From a virus, in the IMG/VR virus record IMGVR_UViG_3300046460_000163, positions 1 to 34,629 of that record: a DNA stretch of 34,629 bases, one strand, 5' to 3'. The position numbers and the translations under genes were made by a program. The notes beneath the pieces were generated by a model. The model saw only the letters and a program-made list of their open reading frames with translations. It searched no databases and had not been told where the DNA came from. The stretch's first letter is position 1. Each line of letters begins with the position of its first letter. Positions 14,720-21,726 of this stretch are shown here, piece by piece.

Positions 14720-15276
14720 TCACCCCTTCATCTCGGCGGCTTCTTTTTCGCGCTGCTCCTTGTAGGAGTCCAGCCAGTCCAGATAGGCGTCGGTCTCGGC
14801 GACGGTGAAGGTCTCCCAGTCGCGGGCTTTGATCCCCAGAAGATGGGCGGCGTTGCCGAGCTGCCTCAGTCGGCGATCGGCAGCTGGGCTTTTCCCGTGA
14901 CTTCGAGGTCATCGAACGCCGTCTCGATCTCCTCGTCGATCTTCTGCAGGGCGTTCGCCAGCTCATCGCCGTGCAGCGTCTTCAGCACTTCTTCGCGCTG
15001 CACCTCGTACTCCTGGCGGGAGTACTCCAGCTTCACCTCGTCCCAGAAGAACTGGACGTCCTCCCACTTGATCCCGGCATGGTCGCGGCGCAGGAAGGTG
15101 AACAGCAGTGCCCGGCGCGCCTTGTCGTTGCCGCGCAAGACCTTCTGTGTCCACTCGGCGAAGTCCAGGCCGGTGTGGCGTTCGATGGCCTCGCGTTCCA
15201 TCGTGTTCAGCCGCCGGAAGTCGTACTTCCACCGCTTCGGTTCCTCGGAGCCCTCAGGCTGGTACGTCAGGTACAT
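14720..15276 (-). CDS. Tail assembly chaperone fusion product (G-T) made by programmed -1 frameshift
   Basis: The G frame (15276 downward) reaches GGGAAAA at 14896-14890 (minus strand), read as G GGA AAA. Slipping back one base enters a second frame with no start of its own that stays open to a stop at 14720-14722 and adds about 56 residues, ending ARDWETFTVAETDAYLDWL and a Lys/Glu-rich tail. The fusion is about 185 residues. A 7-bp stem (AGCTGCC/GGCAGCT, 14879-14885 with 14859-14865) begins four bases after the heptamer. Lambda G/GT and most siphophages use the same device at this position, before the tape measure gene. The two products chaperone the tape measure protein and recruit the tube subunit. 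Confidence 0.87.
14866..15276 (-). CDS. Tail assembly chaperone (G protein), 136 aa
   Basis: Zero-frame product, starting at ATG 15274-15276. Charged and helical: KRWKYDFRRLNTMEREAIER, WTQKVLRGNDKARRALLFTF, DEIETAFDDLEVTGK. The pattern of an N-terminal strand then acidic/basic helices is usual for gp-G-like chaperones of actinophages. The last 11 codons overlap the frameshift site and its stem-loop. It would be made in excess over the fusion product. Position between the tail tube genes and the tape measure is diagnostic. Confidence 0.88.
   Translation of the reverse strand: MYLTYQPEGSEEPKRWKYDFRRLNTMEREAIERHTGLDFAEWTQKVLRGNDKARRALLFTFLRRDHAGIKWEDVQFFWDEVKLEYSRQEYEVQREEVLKTLHGDELANALQKIDEEIETAFDDLEVTGKAQLPIAD
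14890..14896 (-). promoter_or_regulatory. Slippery heptamer GGGAAAA for -1 frameshifting
   Basis: Perfect X XXY YYZ heptamer in the correct phase (codons GGA AAA in the zero frame), one base different from lambda's GGGAAAG. A stem-loop (14859-14865 with 14879-14885) lies four bases downstream in the mRNA, and the -1 frame is open through to the tape measure gene. Confidence 0.85.
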
Positions 15277-15280
15277 CGCG

Positions 15281-15790
15281 CTACTCCCCTGCCCGGTCGG
15301 CGATCCGCCGGGCCATTGCTTCCATGGCGTCGAGGACGGCCTGCTTGTACTGGTCTTCGCGGCCTTCCATCGCGTGGTCGAACCACAGCTGCTTGCCGGT
15401 CTGGGTACGCCACGGCTCGTGGCCGAAGGTGAGCGTGCGCCAGCCGCCGGCGCGTCGCTGTGTGCGGCGGGGAGCGTTGGCGAACCCGCGCAGCCCGGGG
15501 GTCTTCTTGGCCTTCACTCGGGCACCGGACCAGCGGCCGCCGAGCTTGACCTCGGGCCTGATCTTCTTGGCGATGCTCGAACGTAGGCCAGGCGAGGACG
15601 TGCTGAGCCCGGCCGAGGACATCGACATGATCCCCGACTTGGCCAGCTCGGCCGCGGGCTTGAGGGCCTCGCGCATGTTCTTCGCGAGCTCCTTGCGCAG
15701 GGCCTTGCCGTCCTCTTCCGCACGCAGCGCACGGTCCAGCGCGGCGATGCCCTCGGTGGAGACGGACACGTCCAGTAGAGGCCTGGCCAT
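15281..15790 (-). CDS. HK97 gp10-like tail completion / minor structural protein, 169 aa
   Basis: Begins MARPLLDVSVSTEGIAALDRAL, then a helical region (ALRKELAKNMREALKPAAEL), a GLRSSIAKKIRP segment, a basic loop-rich middle (ARVKAKKTPGLRGFANAPRR), FGHEPWRTQTGKQLW, and a C-terminal helix (YKQAVLDAMEAMARRIADRA). This order resembles HK97 gp10-type proteins of the head-tail interface. Such genes normally precede the tail tube gene; here it comes after both tube-like genes and before the chaperones, which is somewhat unusual. The ATG overlaps the preceding stop. Assignment is by pattern, so the exact role is tentative. Confidence 0.6.
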   Translation of the reverse strand: MARPLLDVSVSTEGIAALDRALRAEEDGKALRKELAKNMREALKPAAELAKSGIMSMSSAGLSTSSPGLRSSIAKKIRPEVKLGGRWSGARVKAKKTPGLRGFANAPRRTQRRAGGWRTLTFGHEPWRTQTGKQLWFDHAMEGREDQYKQAVLDAMEAMARRIADRAGE

Positions 15791-16200
15791 CAGGCCGTCG
15801 CCCTCGTGACCGCGCCGGATGTCGGGTAGGAGACGGAGACCTTCGCGTCGTCGCCGACGCTGCCGGAGATCGGGTTCCAGCCCTTCACCAGCACGTTGCC
15901 GGTGTACTTCGGGTTAGAGGTGCCGACCGCGGACTGGGTGGCGCGCGTCTCGAACGCCACGACCGTGCCGAGCAGCGGCCACATGATCGAGTCGATGGCG
16001 GCCGCGGCGACGTCCTGCTGGAACTCCAGGGCCAGGCCGCCGGACTTGATGCCGCCGAGCACGACCTTCCAGCCGAGGCTGCCGTAGGTGGTGACGTCCT
16101 TCTCCTCCACCTCCACCGTGAGCTCGGCCTTCTTGGTGTACGTGGACAGGTCGGTGGCGTTGAGGCTGAGGAACTGGGCGGTGAGGACCATGAAGGCCAT
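15790..16200 (-). CDS. Major tail tube-like protein 2 (short paralogue), 136 aa
   Basis: Start at ATG 16198-16200 with GAGGAG upstream; an in-frame start 90 bases earlier would overlap the previous gene and encode unlikely sequence. Residues 24-50 contain the KAELTVEVEEKDVTTYGSLG-WK block, which aligns without gaps to the same positions of the 245-residue protein encoded just upstream. The rest (SGGLALEFQQDVAAAAIDSI, SAVGTSNPKYTGNVLVKGWN, VSVSYPTSG) fits a compact tail-tube barrel. It most likely forms or modifies the tail tube. Which paralogue is the main tube subunit cannot be told from sequence alone. Confidence 0.78.
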   Translation of the reverse strand: MAFMVLTAQFLSLNATDLSTYTKKAELTVEVEEKDVTTYGSLGWKVVLGGIKSGGLALEFQQDVAAAAIDSIMWPLLGTVVAFETRATQSAVGTSNPKYTGNVLVKGWNPISGSVGDDAKVSVSYPTSGAVTRATA

Positions 16201-16217
16201 GACGAACTCCTCGGAGA

Positions 16218-16955
16218 TCAGGCGATGCCGAAGGCCATCGCGAACAGGAAGGACGGCGAGGTGCCGCTGATGGTCCAGGCGACCCGCCACCAGTCATCGG
16301 TGATGGCGCTGCCCGACGTGCTGAGGAACTGCCCGCCCACCGCGGTGGCGGCCGCGAAGGTGAGCTGCGTTGCCGCCGAGGGAAAGCCCGTGGCGTTGTC
16401 CGACTCGACGCGCGCGGTGATCGTAGGAGTGCCGGTGCCGGCCACTGACAGGACGTGCAGCGACGCGTAGAGCCGCTGGCCCGCAGTGACGGCCCCGAGC
16501 TGGATCGAAGTGCCGGTGCCGGTCGAGGTCCGCGCGGTGCCGTAGGGGTGCGAGACCTGGCCCCGGGCGAGCTTGCCGGAGCCGGTGACTTTCCCGGACC
16601 ACGGGGCCACGTCGCCGACCTGGCCGCCGAACTTGAGGTTGTCGCGCAGGCCGAGGCCGAGGTAGGCGAGTTGGCCGACCGTGGCGTCGGCCGGGCAGAT
16701 CGTCCAGGGGCCGGTGCCGCCGAGCTGGGCCCAGGAGGCGTCGTCGACCTTGGAGTCGTCGCCGGCCTCCCAGAAGCCCTCGCCGTTCATGGTCCACGAG
16801 CCGAGGCCGCCCTGGACGGCCTTCCAGCCGGCGGACCGGTAGTTGGTGACGTCCTTCTCTTCCACCTCGGCCGCGATCTCGGCCTTGTTGGAGGCGCCGG
16901 AGAAGTCGCACCCGACTCCGAACAGCCTCACATCTGTGAGGATCTGGCTGCTCAC
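16218..16955 (-). CDS. Major tail tube-like protein 1 (with added C-terminal domain), 245 aa
   Basis: Starts at GTG 16953-16955, just after the tail terminator gene. The N-terminal ~135 residues carry the tube-like domain with KAEIAAEVEEKDVTNYRSAG-WK at 24-46. The C-terminal ~110 residues (TSTGTGTSIQLGAVTAGQRL to SFLFAMAFGIA) form a separate beta-sandwich resembling carbohydrate-binding or Ig-like decoration domains at the ends of tail-tube proteins. That domain would project from the tail surface. The next gene is its shorter paralogue without this domain, suggesting tandem duplication with domain gain or loss. Confidence 0.78.
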   Translation of the reverse strand: MSSQILTDVRLFGVGCDFSGASNKAEIAAEVEEKDVTNYRSAGWKAVQGGLGSWTMNGEGFWEAGDDSKVDDASWAQLGGTGPWTICPADATVGQLAYLGLGLRDNLKFGGQVGDVAPWSGKVTGSGKLARGQVSHPYGTARTSTGTGTSIQLGAVTAGQRLYASLHVLSVAGTGTPTITARVESDNATGFPSAATQLTFAAATAVGGQFLSTSGSAITDDWWRVAWTISGTSPSFLFAMAFGIA

Positions 16956-16956
16956 G

Positions 16957-17406
16957 TCAGCTACTCCCTTCGCCGATAACGCGGATGATCAGCTCGGCGC
17001 CCACGTAGGTGGTGCCCTGGTGCTCGTACCAGCGGTAGCCCTGCACCCGCACGACGTGGAAGTCGTGCGCCAGGCCTCCGAGCGCGAGCTCGCCGGGGGC
17101 ACCGCGCGCCGCCTCGATCGCCGTCTTCAAACTGGCTGGGCCCGACCCGGACAGCAGTGCGTCCAGAGCCTTCTGTGCGGCCTTGTCGTCGCCCCGGCCG
17201 ACCAGGACCCGGCAGGTGATCTCCAGCTCGTCCAGGCCCCGCCCCATCGTCTGGTCGAAGGTGACAGAGACCTCGCCGACGAAGAAGTGCGGCTCGGTGA
17301 TCGCGTCGGGGGTGTAGCCGGTGCAGGTGAGCTTGCCGACGCCGGTCGGCAGGACCACCGCGCGGGCCGCGGCGGCGATGGCCTCGCGTACCCCGGAGAT
17401 CTGCAT
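16957..17406 (-). CDS. Tail terminator / tail completion protein, 149 aa
   Basis: Start at ATG 17404-17406 preceded by GGGGGCGGT; an earlier in-frame start would overlap the connector gene. Sequence MQISGVREAIAAAARAVVLP, VGEVSVTFDQTMGRGLDEL, RVLVGRGDDKAAQKALDALL, then KTAIEAARGAPGELALGGL and VGAELIIRVIGEGSS. This is the alternating strand-helix pattern of neck proteins that close the tail tube and bind the head. It lies between the head-tail connector and the tube genes, the standard site for a tail terminator. Confidence 0.8.
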   Translation of the reverse strand: MQISGVREAIAAAARAVVLPTGVGKLTCTGYTPDAITEPHFFVGEVSVTFDQTMGRGLDELEITCRVLVGRGDDKAAQKALDALLSGSGPASLKTAIEAARGAPGELALGGLAHDFHVVRVQGYRWYEHQGTTYVGAELIIRVIGEGSS

Positions 17407-17414
17407 ACCGCCCC

Positions 17415-18011
17415 CTATCCGAAGCCAGGCAGGATGAACGGCTCGATCAGGTTCCACACGTCCGGGTCACGGCGGGACAGCCGCACCACACCCCACTCGG
17501 CGGAGCCGGTCACGCCCTCCGGGGAGTCCTTGCGCCGGAACAGGCGCGCGGCCTGGATCAGGGCGGCCTCGGCGACGTCGTCGGGCACGCTCGGCCAGCC
17601 GAAGCGGGCGGTGATCCGCACGCGGCTCGTGGCGGTGCCCCAGAAGCCGTTGACGCGGCGCAGGCCGGTGATGGGTTGCCCGTCCAGCAGGGCATTGTCA
17701 GGGGCCGTCTCGTAGCCGGTGACGGCCGCGAACGAGGCGCCGGAGCCGGTCTCCACGATCAGGCCGGCGATGCTGCCGATGTCGTCGACGAGGAACACAT
17801 CGCCGTCGGCCTCGCGCACCACGCGCCCGCGCGGGTTGAACGTCCGCGCCACGACAGCCGGATCGAGCCAGAAGCGGCGGCCCGTGGCCCGGTCGATGCC
17901 CCGGGACGCGGCGGCCAGAGCCTTGGTCAGCAGCGAGTCGCGGCTCGTGTCGGACGACTCGATGCCGAGGCGCTCCTTCAACGCGCCGAGGTCTCCGTAC
18001 TCGTTGGCCAC
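17415..18011 (-). CDS. Head-tail connector (adaptor) protein, 198 aa
   Basis: Starts at GTG 18009-18011, one base after the stop of the 69-residue gene. N-terminal helices (LGALKERLGIESSDTSRDSL, LTKALAAASRGIDRATGRRF) are typical of gp6-like adaptor proteins, which begin with helical bundles around an 'I-D-..-T-G-R-F' motif. The middle is strand-rich (VFLVDDIGSIAGLIVETGSG) and the C-terminal helix (DDVAEAALIQAARLFRRKDS) completes the adaptor pattern. It joins the portal ring to the tail. Confidence 0.85.
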   Translation of the reverse strand: MANEYGDLGALKERLGIESSDTSRDSLLTKALAAASRGIDRATGRRFWLDPAVVARTFNPRGRVVREADGDVFLVDDIGSIAGLIVETGSGASFAAVTGYETAPDNALLDGQPITGLRRVNGFWGTATSRVRITARFGWPSVPDDVAEAALIQAARLFRRKDSPEGVTGSAEWGVVRLSRRDPDVWNLIEPFILPGFG

Positions 18012-18012
18012 G

Positions 18013-18222
18013 TCACGCCTTCTCGGTGCCGCGCGTCCGGCGGCCCTTCGGCGGCGTCGCGCGGGACGCCGCCATGACGGGCGCGGGCTTGGTCTCGGCC
18101 GGCGGCTGGTGACCCCGCAGGGCCAGCTGCTCGTCGACCTGGGCGACCCGCTCGCCCAGGTTGCGCTGGACGTAGCCTTCGCGCTCGCGCAGCAGGGCGG
18201 CGACCATCGGGTCCTCGGTCAT
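18013..18222 (-). CDS. Small head-region protein, 69 aa
   Basis: Compact charged protein beginning MTEDPMVAALLREREGYVQRNLGER, with a basic Pro/Ala-rich tail (KPAPVMAASRATPPKGRRTR). Genes of this size and motif (LREREGYV...RVAQVDEQL) recur directly after the capsid gene in actinophages and have no agreed function. Possible roles are DNA-contacting head protein or assembly factor. It is the first gene after the hairpin following the capsid gene. Confidence 0.75.
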   Translation of the reverse strand: MTEDPMVAALLREREGYVQRNLGERVAQVDEQLALRGHQPPAETKPAPVMAASRATPPKGRRTRGTEKA

Positions 18223-18255
18223 GACTTCGCTCCCAGGCGATGAGGGTGGACCACG

Positions 18256-18284
18256 AGGGCCCGCCCCGGGTGGAGGCGGGCCCT
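18256..18284. terminator. Hairpin after the major capsid gene
   Basis: Stem AGGGCCCGCC (18256-18265) with its complement at 18275-18284 and a 9-base loop, in the gap between the capsid stop at 18298 and the next gene start at 18222. Such partial terminators or RNA stabilisers downstream of capsid genes help make capsid mRNA more abundant than distal messages. Confidence 0.6.
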
Positions 18285-18297
18285 GCGCGGTGGGGGA

Positions 18298-19689
18298 TCA
18301 GACGCCCGTGAAGGACGGCGTCACGAGCCCGGTGCCCGCGACCTTCCGGGCCTGGGCATAGCGGGCGTGGGTGTAGGCGAAGTAGCCGTACACGACCATC
18401 AGCACACCGAGGCTGGCCACCTTGGTCTGCTCCGCCCGGATGTACATCGGGGCGTTCGGGTCCTCCCACAGGTGGCATTCCTGGCGGTCCACGAGGTAGA
18501 TCTCGTCCTCGTTGGTGCCCGCCCCGAGGTTCGTGGCGATGTTGTTGTCCACGATCACCGGCGTGCCGTTGGGCAGGACACCGCGCACGCCGCTGCCGTA
18601 GGTCGTGGCGTAGTTGGTGCCGAGAGTCTGCGCCACGATGCCCGGCTGGCTGATCATCGGCCAGGTCGAGCCCATCGCGTTCTGCATCCAGTACCAGCGG
18701 CGCGAGTGCATGACCGCGATGTTGTCGCCGGTCGCCATGTCGAGCAGGGCGCCCTCGACCCCGGCCAGACCCTCGATGACCTTCGGGTACAGCTCGGCCG
18801 CCGTCGGGCTGGCGTCGGTGTAGGCGACGGAGGTGGCCACGTTGGTCAGGCCGTTGGTGGCCTGGTTGAGCAGCGTGGAGTCCAGCGTGGTGGCGTACCG
18901 GCGGAACAGGTCGTCCAGGACCACCGGTTCGACGCCGGCGCCGCGCTCGATGGCCTGCCGGGACAGGGTCTGCTGTCCGGCGTTGGTCTGCACGGCAGGC
19001 GACAGCAGCGTGTCGTCGATGTCGGTCTCGGACACAGCCGAGTTCTCCGACGCCTGCAGCGCCGTGCTGGTCGCGGTGGTGATGCGGGAGATGTTGACCG
19101 ACATGCCCTGCGCGGGCAGGTCGTGCGGACGGCAGGAGTCCGCGAACGGCCGCCGGGCCGCGGCCGCCGGGGCGTACAGGTCGGTCAGGTACTGCGGGAC
19201 GACCAGGCCGGTGAAGGCACCAGTTCCGGCCGCACGCTCGACGACCTCAGGACGCAGAACCCGCTCCTCCCGCATGTGCTGCGCGAGGCGGTCGCGGGCG
19301 TCGTAGTCGCCCAGGAACGCGGCGGCCACGTCCTGCTCGAACTGGCGGCCGCGCCGGTCCTGGTCGGGCCGGTAGGTGCGCTCCTCGGCGCCGACCCGGG
19401 CGACCCGGTCGTAAGCCGGGGCACGGTTGGCGGCCGGGGTGGTGCGGGCGGACAGGGCGGCGATCTCGTCCTCGCGGACCTGCTCGGCGAGCAGCTCCTC
19501 AAGGGCGCCCTGCCGGCGCGTGACCTCGGTGTCGGCGGCGTCGCGAGCAGCGACCGCCGCGGCGACGGTCTCTTCGGTCAGGTTGGGGTCGGAGCGCAGT
19601 GCGATCAGCGCGTCCTGGTCCTGCTGGCGTTCGGTGATCGCGGACTGCAGCGCGGTGCGCGCCTGCGCGATCAGGTCGGCGAGCGTCAT
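18298..19689 (-). CDS. Major capsid protein, HK97 fold, 463 aa
   Basis: The N-terminal ~110 residues are a helical, charged delta/scaffold-like domain (LIAQARTALQSAITERQQDQ, VAARDAADTEVTRRQGALEE), expected to be removed by the prohead protease. The HK97-fold part begins near GAFTGLVVPQYLTDLYAPAA. It includes the E-loop region (SVNISRITTATSTALQASEN), VQTNAGQQTLSRQAIERGAG and a C-terminal TKVASLGVLMVVYGYFAYTH. It forms the icosahedral shell. The start at ATG 19687-19689 has AAGGAGAT upstream, the strongest site in this part of the operon. There is a 138-bp gap to the protease gene. Confidence 0.95.
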   Translation of the reverse strand: MTLADLIAQARTALQSAITERQQDQDALIALRSDPNLTEETVAAAVAARDAADTEVTRRQGALEELLAEQVREDEIAALSARTTPAANRAPAYDRVARVGAEERTYRPDQDRRGRQFEQDVAAAFLGDYDARDRLAQHMREERVLRPEVVERAAGTGAFTGLVVPQYLTDLYAPAAAARRPFADSCRPHDLPAQGMSVNISRITTATSTALQASENSAVSETDIDDTLLSPAVQTNAGQQTLSRQAIERGAGVEPVVLDDLFRRYATTLDSTLLNQATNGLTNVATSVAYTDASPTAAELYPKVIEGLAGVEGALLDMATGDNIAVMHSRRWYWMQNAMGSTWPMISQPGIVAQTLGTNYATTYGSGVRGVLPNGTPVIVDNNIATNLGAGTNEDEIYLVDRQECHLWEDPNAPMYIRAEQTKVASLGVLMVVYGYFAYTHARYAQARKVAGTGLVTPSFTGV

Positions 19690-19799
19690 GGCTCGTCATC
19701 TCCTTGCTCGATGGGATTCCAGACGCCCCGGTCCAGGTCAGACGGCCGCCCGAGGCATGGCGCCGGGCAGGCTCGTGCGCGCAGAGCGCAGGGCAGTAC

Positions 19800-19817
19800 T
19801 CCCGCCGTCCGGCGGGA
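19800..19817. terminator. Hairpin upstream of the capsid gene
   Basis: TCCCGCCG (19800-19807) pairs with CGGCGGGA (19810-19817), in practice a CCCGCC/GGCGGG stem with a four-base loop. It lies just after the protease stop (19828) and before the capsid gene. It may act as a processing or partial termination signal, giving the capsid message a stable 5' end. Confidence 0.4.
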
Positions 19818-19827
19818 AGATCAGGGG

Positions 19828-20499
19828 TCAGCGGGCGAGCGCGATTTCCAGCAGCGCGCGGGCCCGGCTGCTCGTCGGCGCGGGCTCCTGCCGCAGGCTG
19901 CCGACGGTGTAGGGGTTGGCGCCGTAGCCGACGATGGCGACGTCGCCGCGGTGGATGTCGTACCGGGTGATGCGGTACTCCGAGTAGTCCGGGGACCACT
20001 GGCCCGCATCGATCCGGAACGCGAACGACATCTCGTCGACCAGGCCGGCGCGCAGCTTGGGCGCGATGTACGCCACGTCGTGGTCGGCCGGGTCGAGCTG
20101 CGGCGCGTGCACCGACAGCCCGTTCCCGTCCTCGGCGAGGAACAGGGTGCCGGTGGTGGTGCGGGCCAGGCGGCGCAGCTGGTCGTGCCCGAGGACCAGC
20201 GGCACGTCGAGGTCCGCGCGGGCCAGGGAATCGGTGCCGGCGCCCTCGGACACGATCTCGGTGTAGGGGCCGAACATGTCCCACATCTCGTAGGCCTGCT
20301 CGTACACCGTGGCGTGGCCCAGGAACTCCAGACCACCGCCGTCGCCCGCATCGCGGACCTGGACACCGGACAGGGCGGCCCGCACGGTGGCGCGGGCGTC
20401 GGTCTGCTCGGCGCAGCGGCGCTGCGAGGGCCGGTCCGCGCGCTGGCGCACGTTCTGGGCGCGGGCCGCAGCAGCGGCGGCGAGCGTGGATGCGGTCAT
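19828..20499 (-). CDS. Prohead (HK97 family) maturation protease, 223 aa
   Basis: A serine protease of the U35/HK97 type. The catalytic His is in LDVPLVLGHDQ (His105) and the Ser in GLVDEMSFAFRID (Ser158); a strand with VYEQAYEMWDMFGPYTEIV precedes them. It cleaves the capsid scaffold domain and itself during head maturation. The ~50-residue N-terminal helix-rich extension before the protease domain may bind the scaffold. The ATG at 20497-20499 overlaps the portal stop (ATGA), so the two are coupled. Confidence 0.93.
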   Translation of the reverse strand: MTASTLAAAAAARAQNVRQRADRPSQRRCAEQTDARATVRAALSGVQVRDAGDGGGLEFLGHATVYEQAYEMWDMFGPYTEIVSEGAGTDSLARADLDVPLVLGHDQLRRLARTTTGTLFLAEDGNGLSVHAPQLDPADHDVAYIAPKLRAGLVDEMSFAFRIDAGQWSPDYSEYRITRYDIHRGDVAIVGYGANPYTVGSLRQEPAPTSSRARALLEIALAR

Positions 20500-21716
20500 G
20501 ACGATGCTCCCGGTGCTGCGGTCGTGGGTTGCGCGGGGACGGAGCGCGAGCCGAAGAGGCGATCGAACTCGGCGAGCTGCTCCTCGGTGAAGGGCGCCAG
20601 GTCGTCCAGGGCGCGCGCCTCGGACGGGGCGAGGGTGCGGGCGTTGATGCGCGCGGCGATGGTGCGGGCGCGGGCCTCGGGATCCATGCGCAGCAGCGCG
20701 TCGGAGTTGAGCTTCACGTAGCGCGGACCGGACACCAGGTTCCGGCTGAACGCGTTCTCACGACGCGACACGGCCGGGCCGAGGTTCATGATGAGGAACT
20801 GCAGGTTCCGCTGCGTGATGCTGGCGTAGGTGATGCTGCTGCCGGACACGGCGGCGTCGATCATGTCGCCGGGGCAGCCGAAGAACCGCGCGATGTCCGC
20901 CAGCCCGTACTGGCGGGCCTCGATGAAAGCCGACTGCGAGGCCACGGCCTGAATGGGCTTGTACTCCCAGTCGTTGCCGTGGACGAACAGGTCCCCCGTC
21001 TCCACGGCCGCCTGGAACTGCTCGCGGGCGACCCTCGCCTGCTTCTGATCGATCGTCTTGGCGGTGTTCTTCAGCTCCGCCATCGGCACCGCACCACCCG
21101 CGAACCAGTCCCGGGCGAACTTCTGCGCGTTCAGCGACTCCTCGATCGTCCACGCCGCATACGCCACCGGCGACAGCCCCAGCGGCAGGCCGGCCACGGT
21201 GTACTGCTTCTCGTGCCAGACATCCCACGGGTCGTACTCCTTGCCCGCGATGACGAACTTGGTGATCTCCGAGCCGTTCGCGCGGACCGTCACATCGGCC
21301 AGCGCCACCAGCTCGACCCGCGCCGGCAGGCCGCGCCCGTCCGGGCCGATGACGCCCGAGCGTTCGGTGATGATGCCGAAGCAGTTGCCCGCCCGGTCGA
21401 GGTCGACCTGACTGGAGTACATCCACTCGGGCAGACCCACCTGCAGCCCGCCCGGCGAGACCAGGACAGGCGGCTTGGGCACCTCGACCTGGATGCCGTT
21501 GACCCGGCGGTACACGTCCACCGGCATCGTCGACACCAGGTCCGCCCGCAGTCGCAGGCACGCCCACACCGCGCTGTGCCGCAGCGCGGTGTCGTTGGTG
21601 ACGTGCACACCGCCCGCCCCCGTGCGCTGCCCGCGGGCCAGCGCCAGCAGGTCCTCCGCGCTGGCGATCTGCGCGTCCCTGGTGAACACCCTCTTCAGCT
21701 TCGACCGGACGCCCAT
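20496..21716 (-). CDS. Portal protein (HK97 family), 406 aa
   Basis: Start at ATG 21714-21716, preceded by GGGGGCGGGT and ten bases beyond the terminase stop; a longer frame would overlap terminase. It begins MGVRSKLKRVFTRDAQIASA, the common basic start of HK97 portals. The core contains TALRHSAVWACLRLRADLVS, SSQVDLDRAGNCFGIITERS, DVWHEKQYTVAGLPLGLSPV and a SQSAFIEARQYGLADIARFF-GCPGDMI segment, followed by EQLAEFDRLFGSR near the end. It forms the dodecameric DNA entry ring and docks terminase. Confidence 0.95.
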   Translation of the reverse strand: MGVRSKLKRVFTRDAQIASAEDLLALARGQRTGAGGVHVTNDTALRHSAVWACLRLRADLVSTMPVDVYRRVNGIQVEVPKPPVLVSPGGLQVGLPEWMYSSQVDLDRAGNCFGIITERSGVIGPDGRGLPARVELVALADVTVRANGSEITKFVIAGKEYDPWDVWHEKQYTVAGLPLGLSPVAYAAWTIEESLNAQKFARDWFAGGAVPMAELKNTAKTIDQKQARVAREQFQAAVETGDLFVHGNDWEYKPIQAVASQSAFIEARQYGLADIARFFGCPGDMIDAAVSGSSITYASITQRNLQFLIMNLGPAVSRRENAFSRNLVSGPRYVKLNSDALLRMDPEARARTIAARINARTLAPSEARALDDLAPFTEEQLAEFDRLFGSRSVPAQPTTAAPGASS

Positions 21717-21726
21717 ACCCGCCCCC

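Noticed and set aside
13154-15586. Long rightward open frame opposite the tape measure and chaperone genes
   Set aside because: Mirror frame caused by high GC; composition is Arg/Gly/Val-rich with no domain, whereas the minus strand encodes clear tail proteins.
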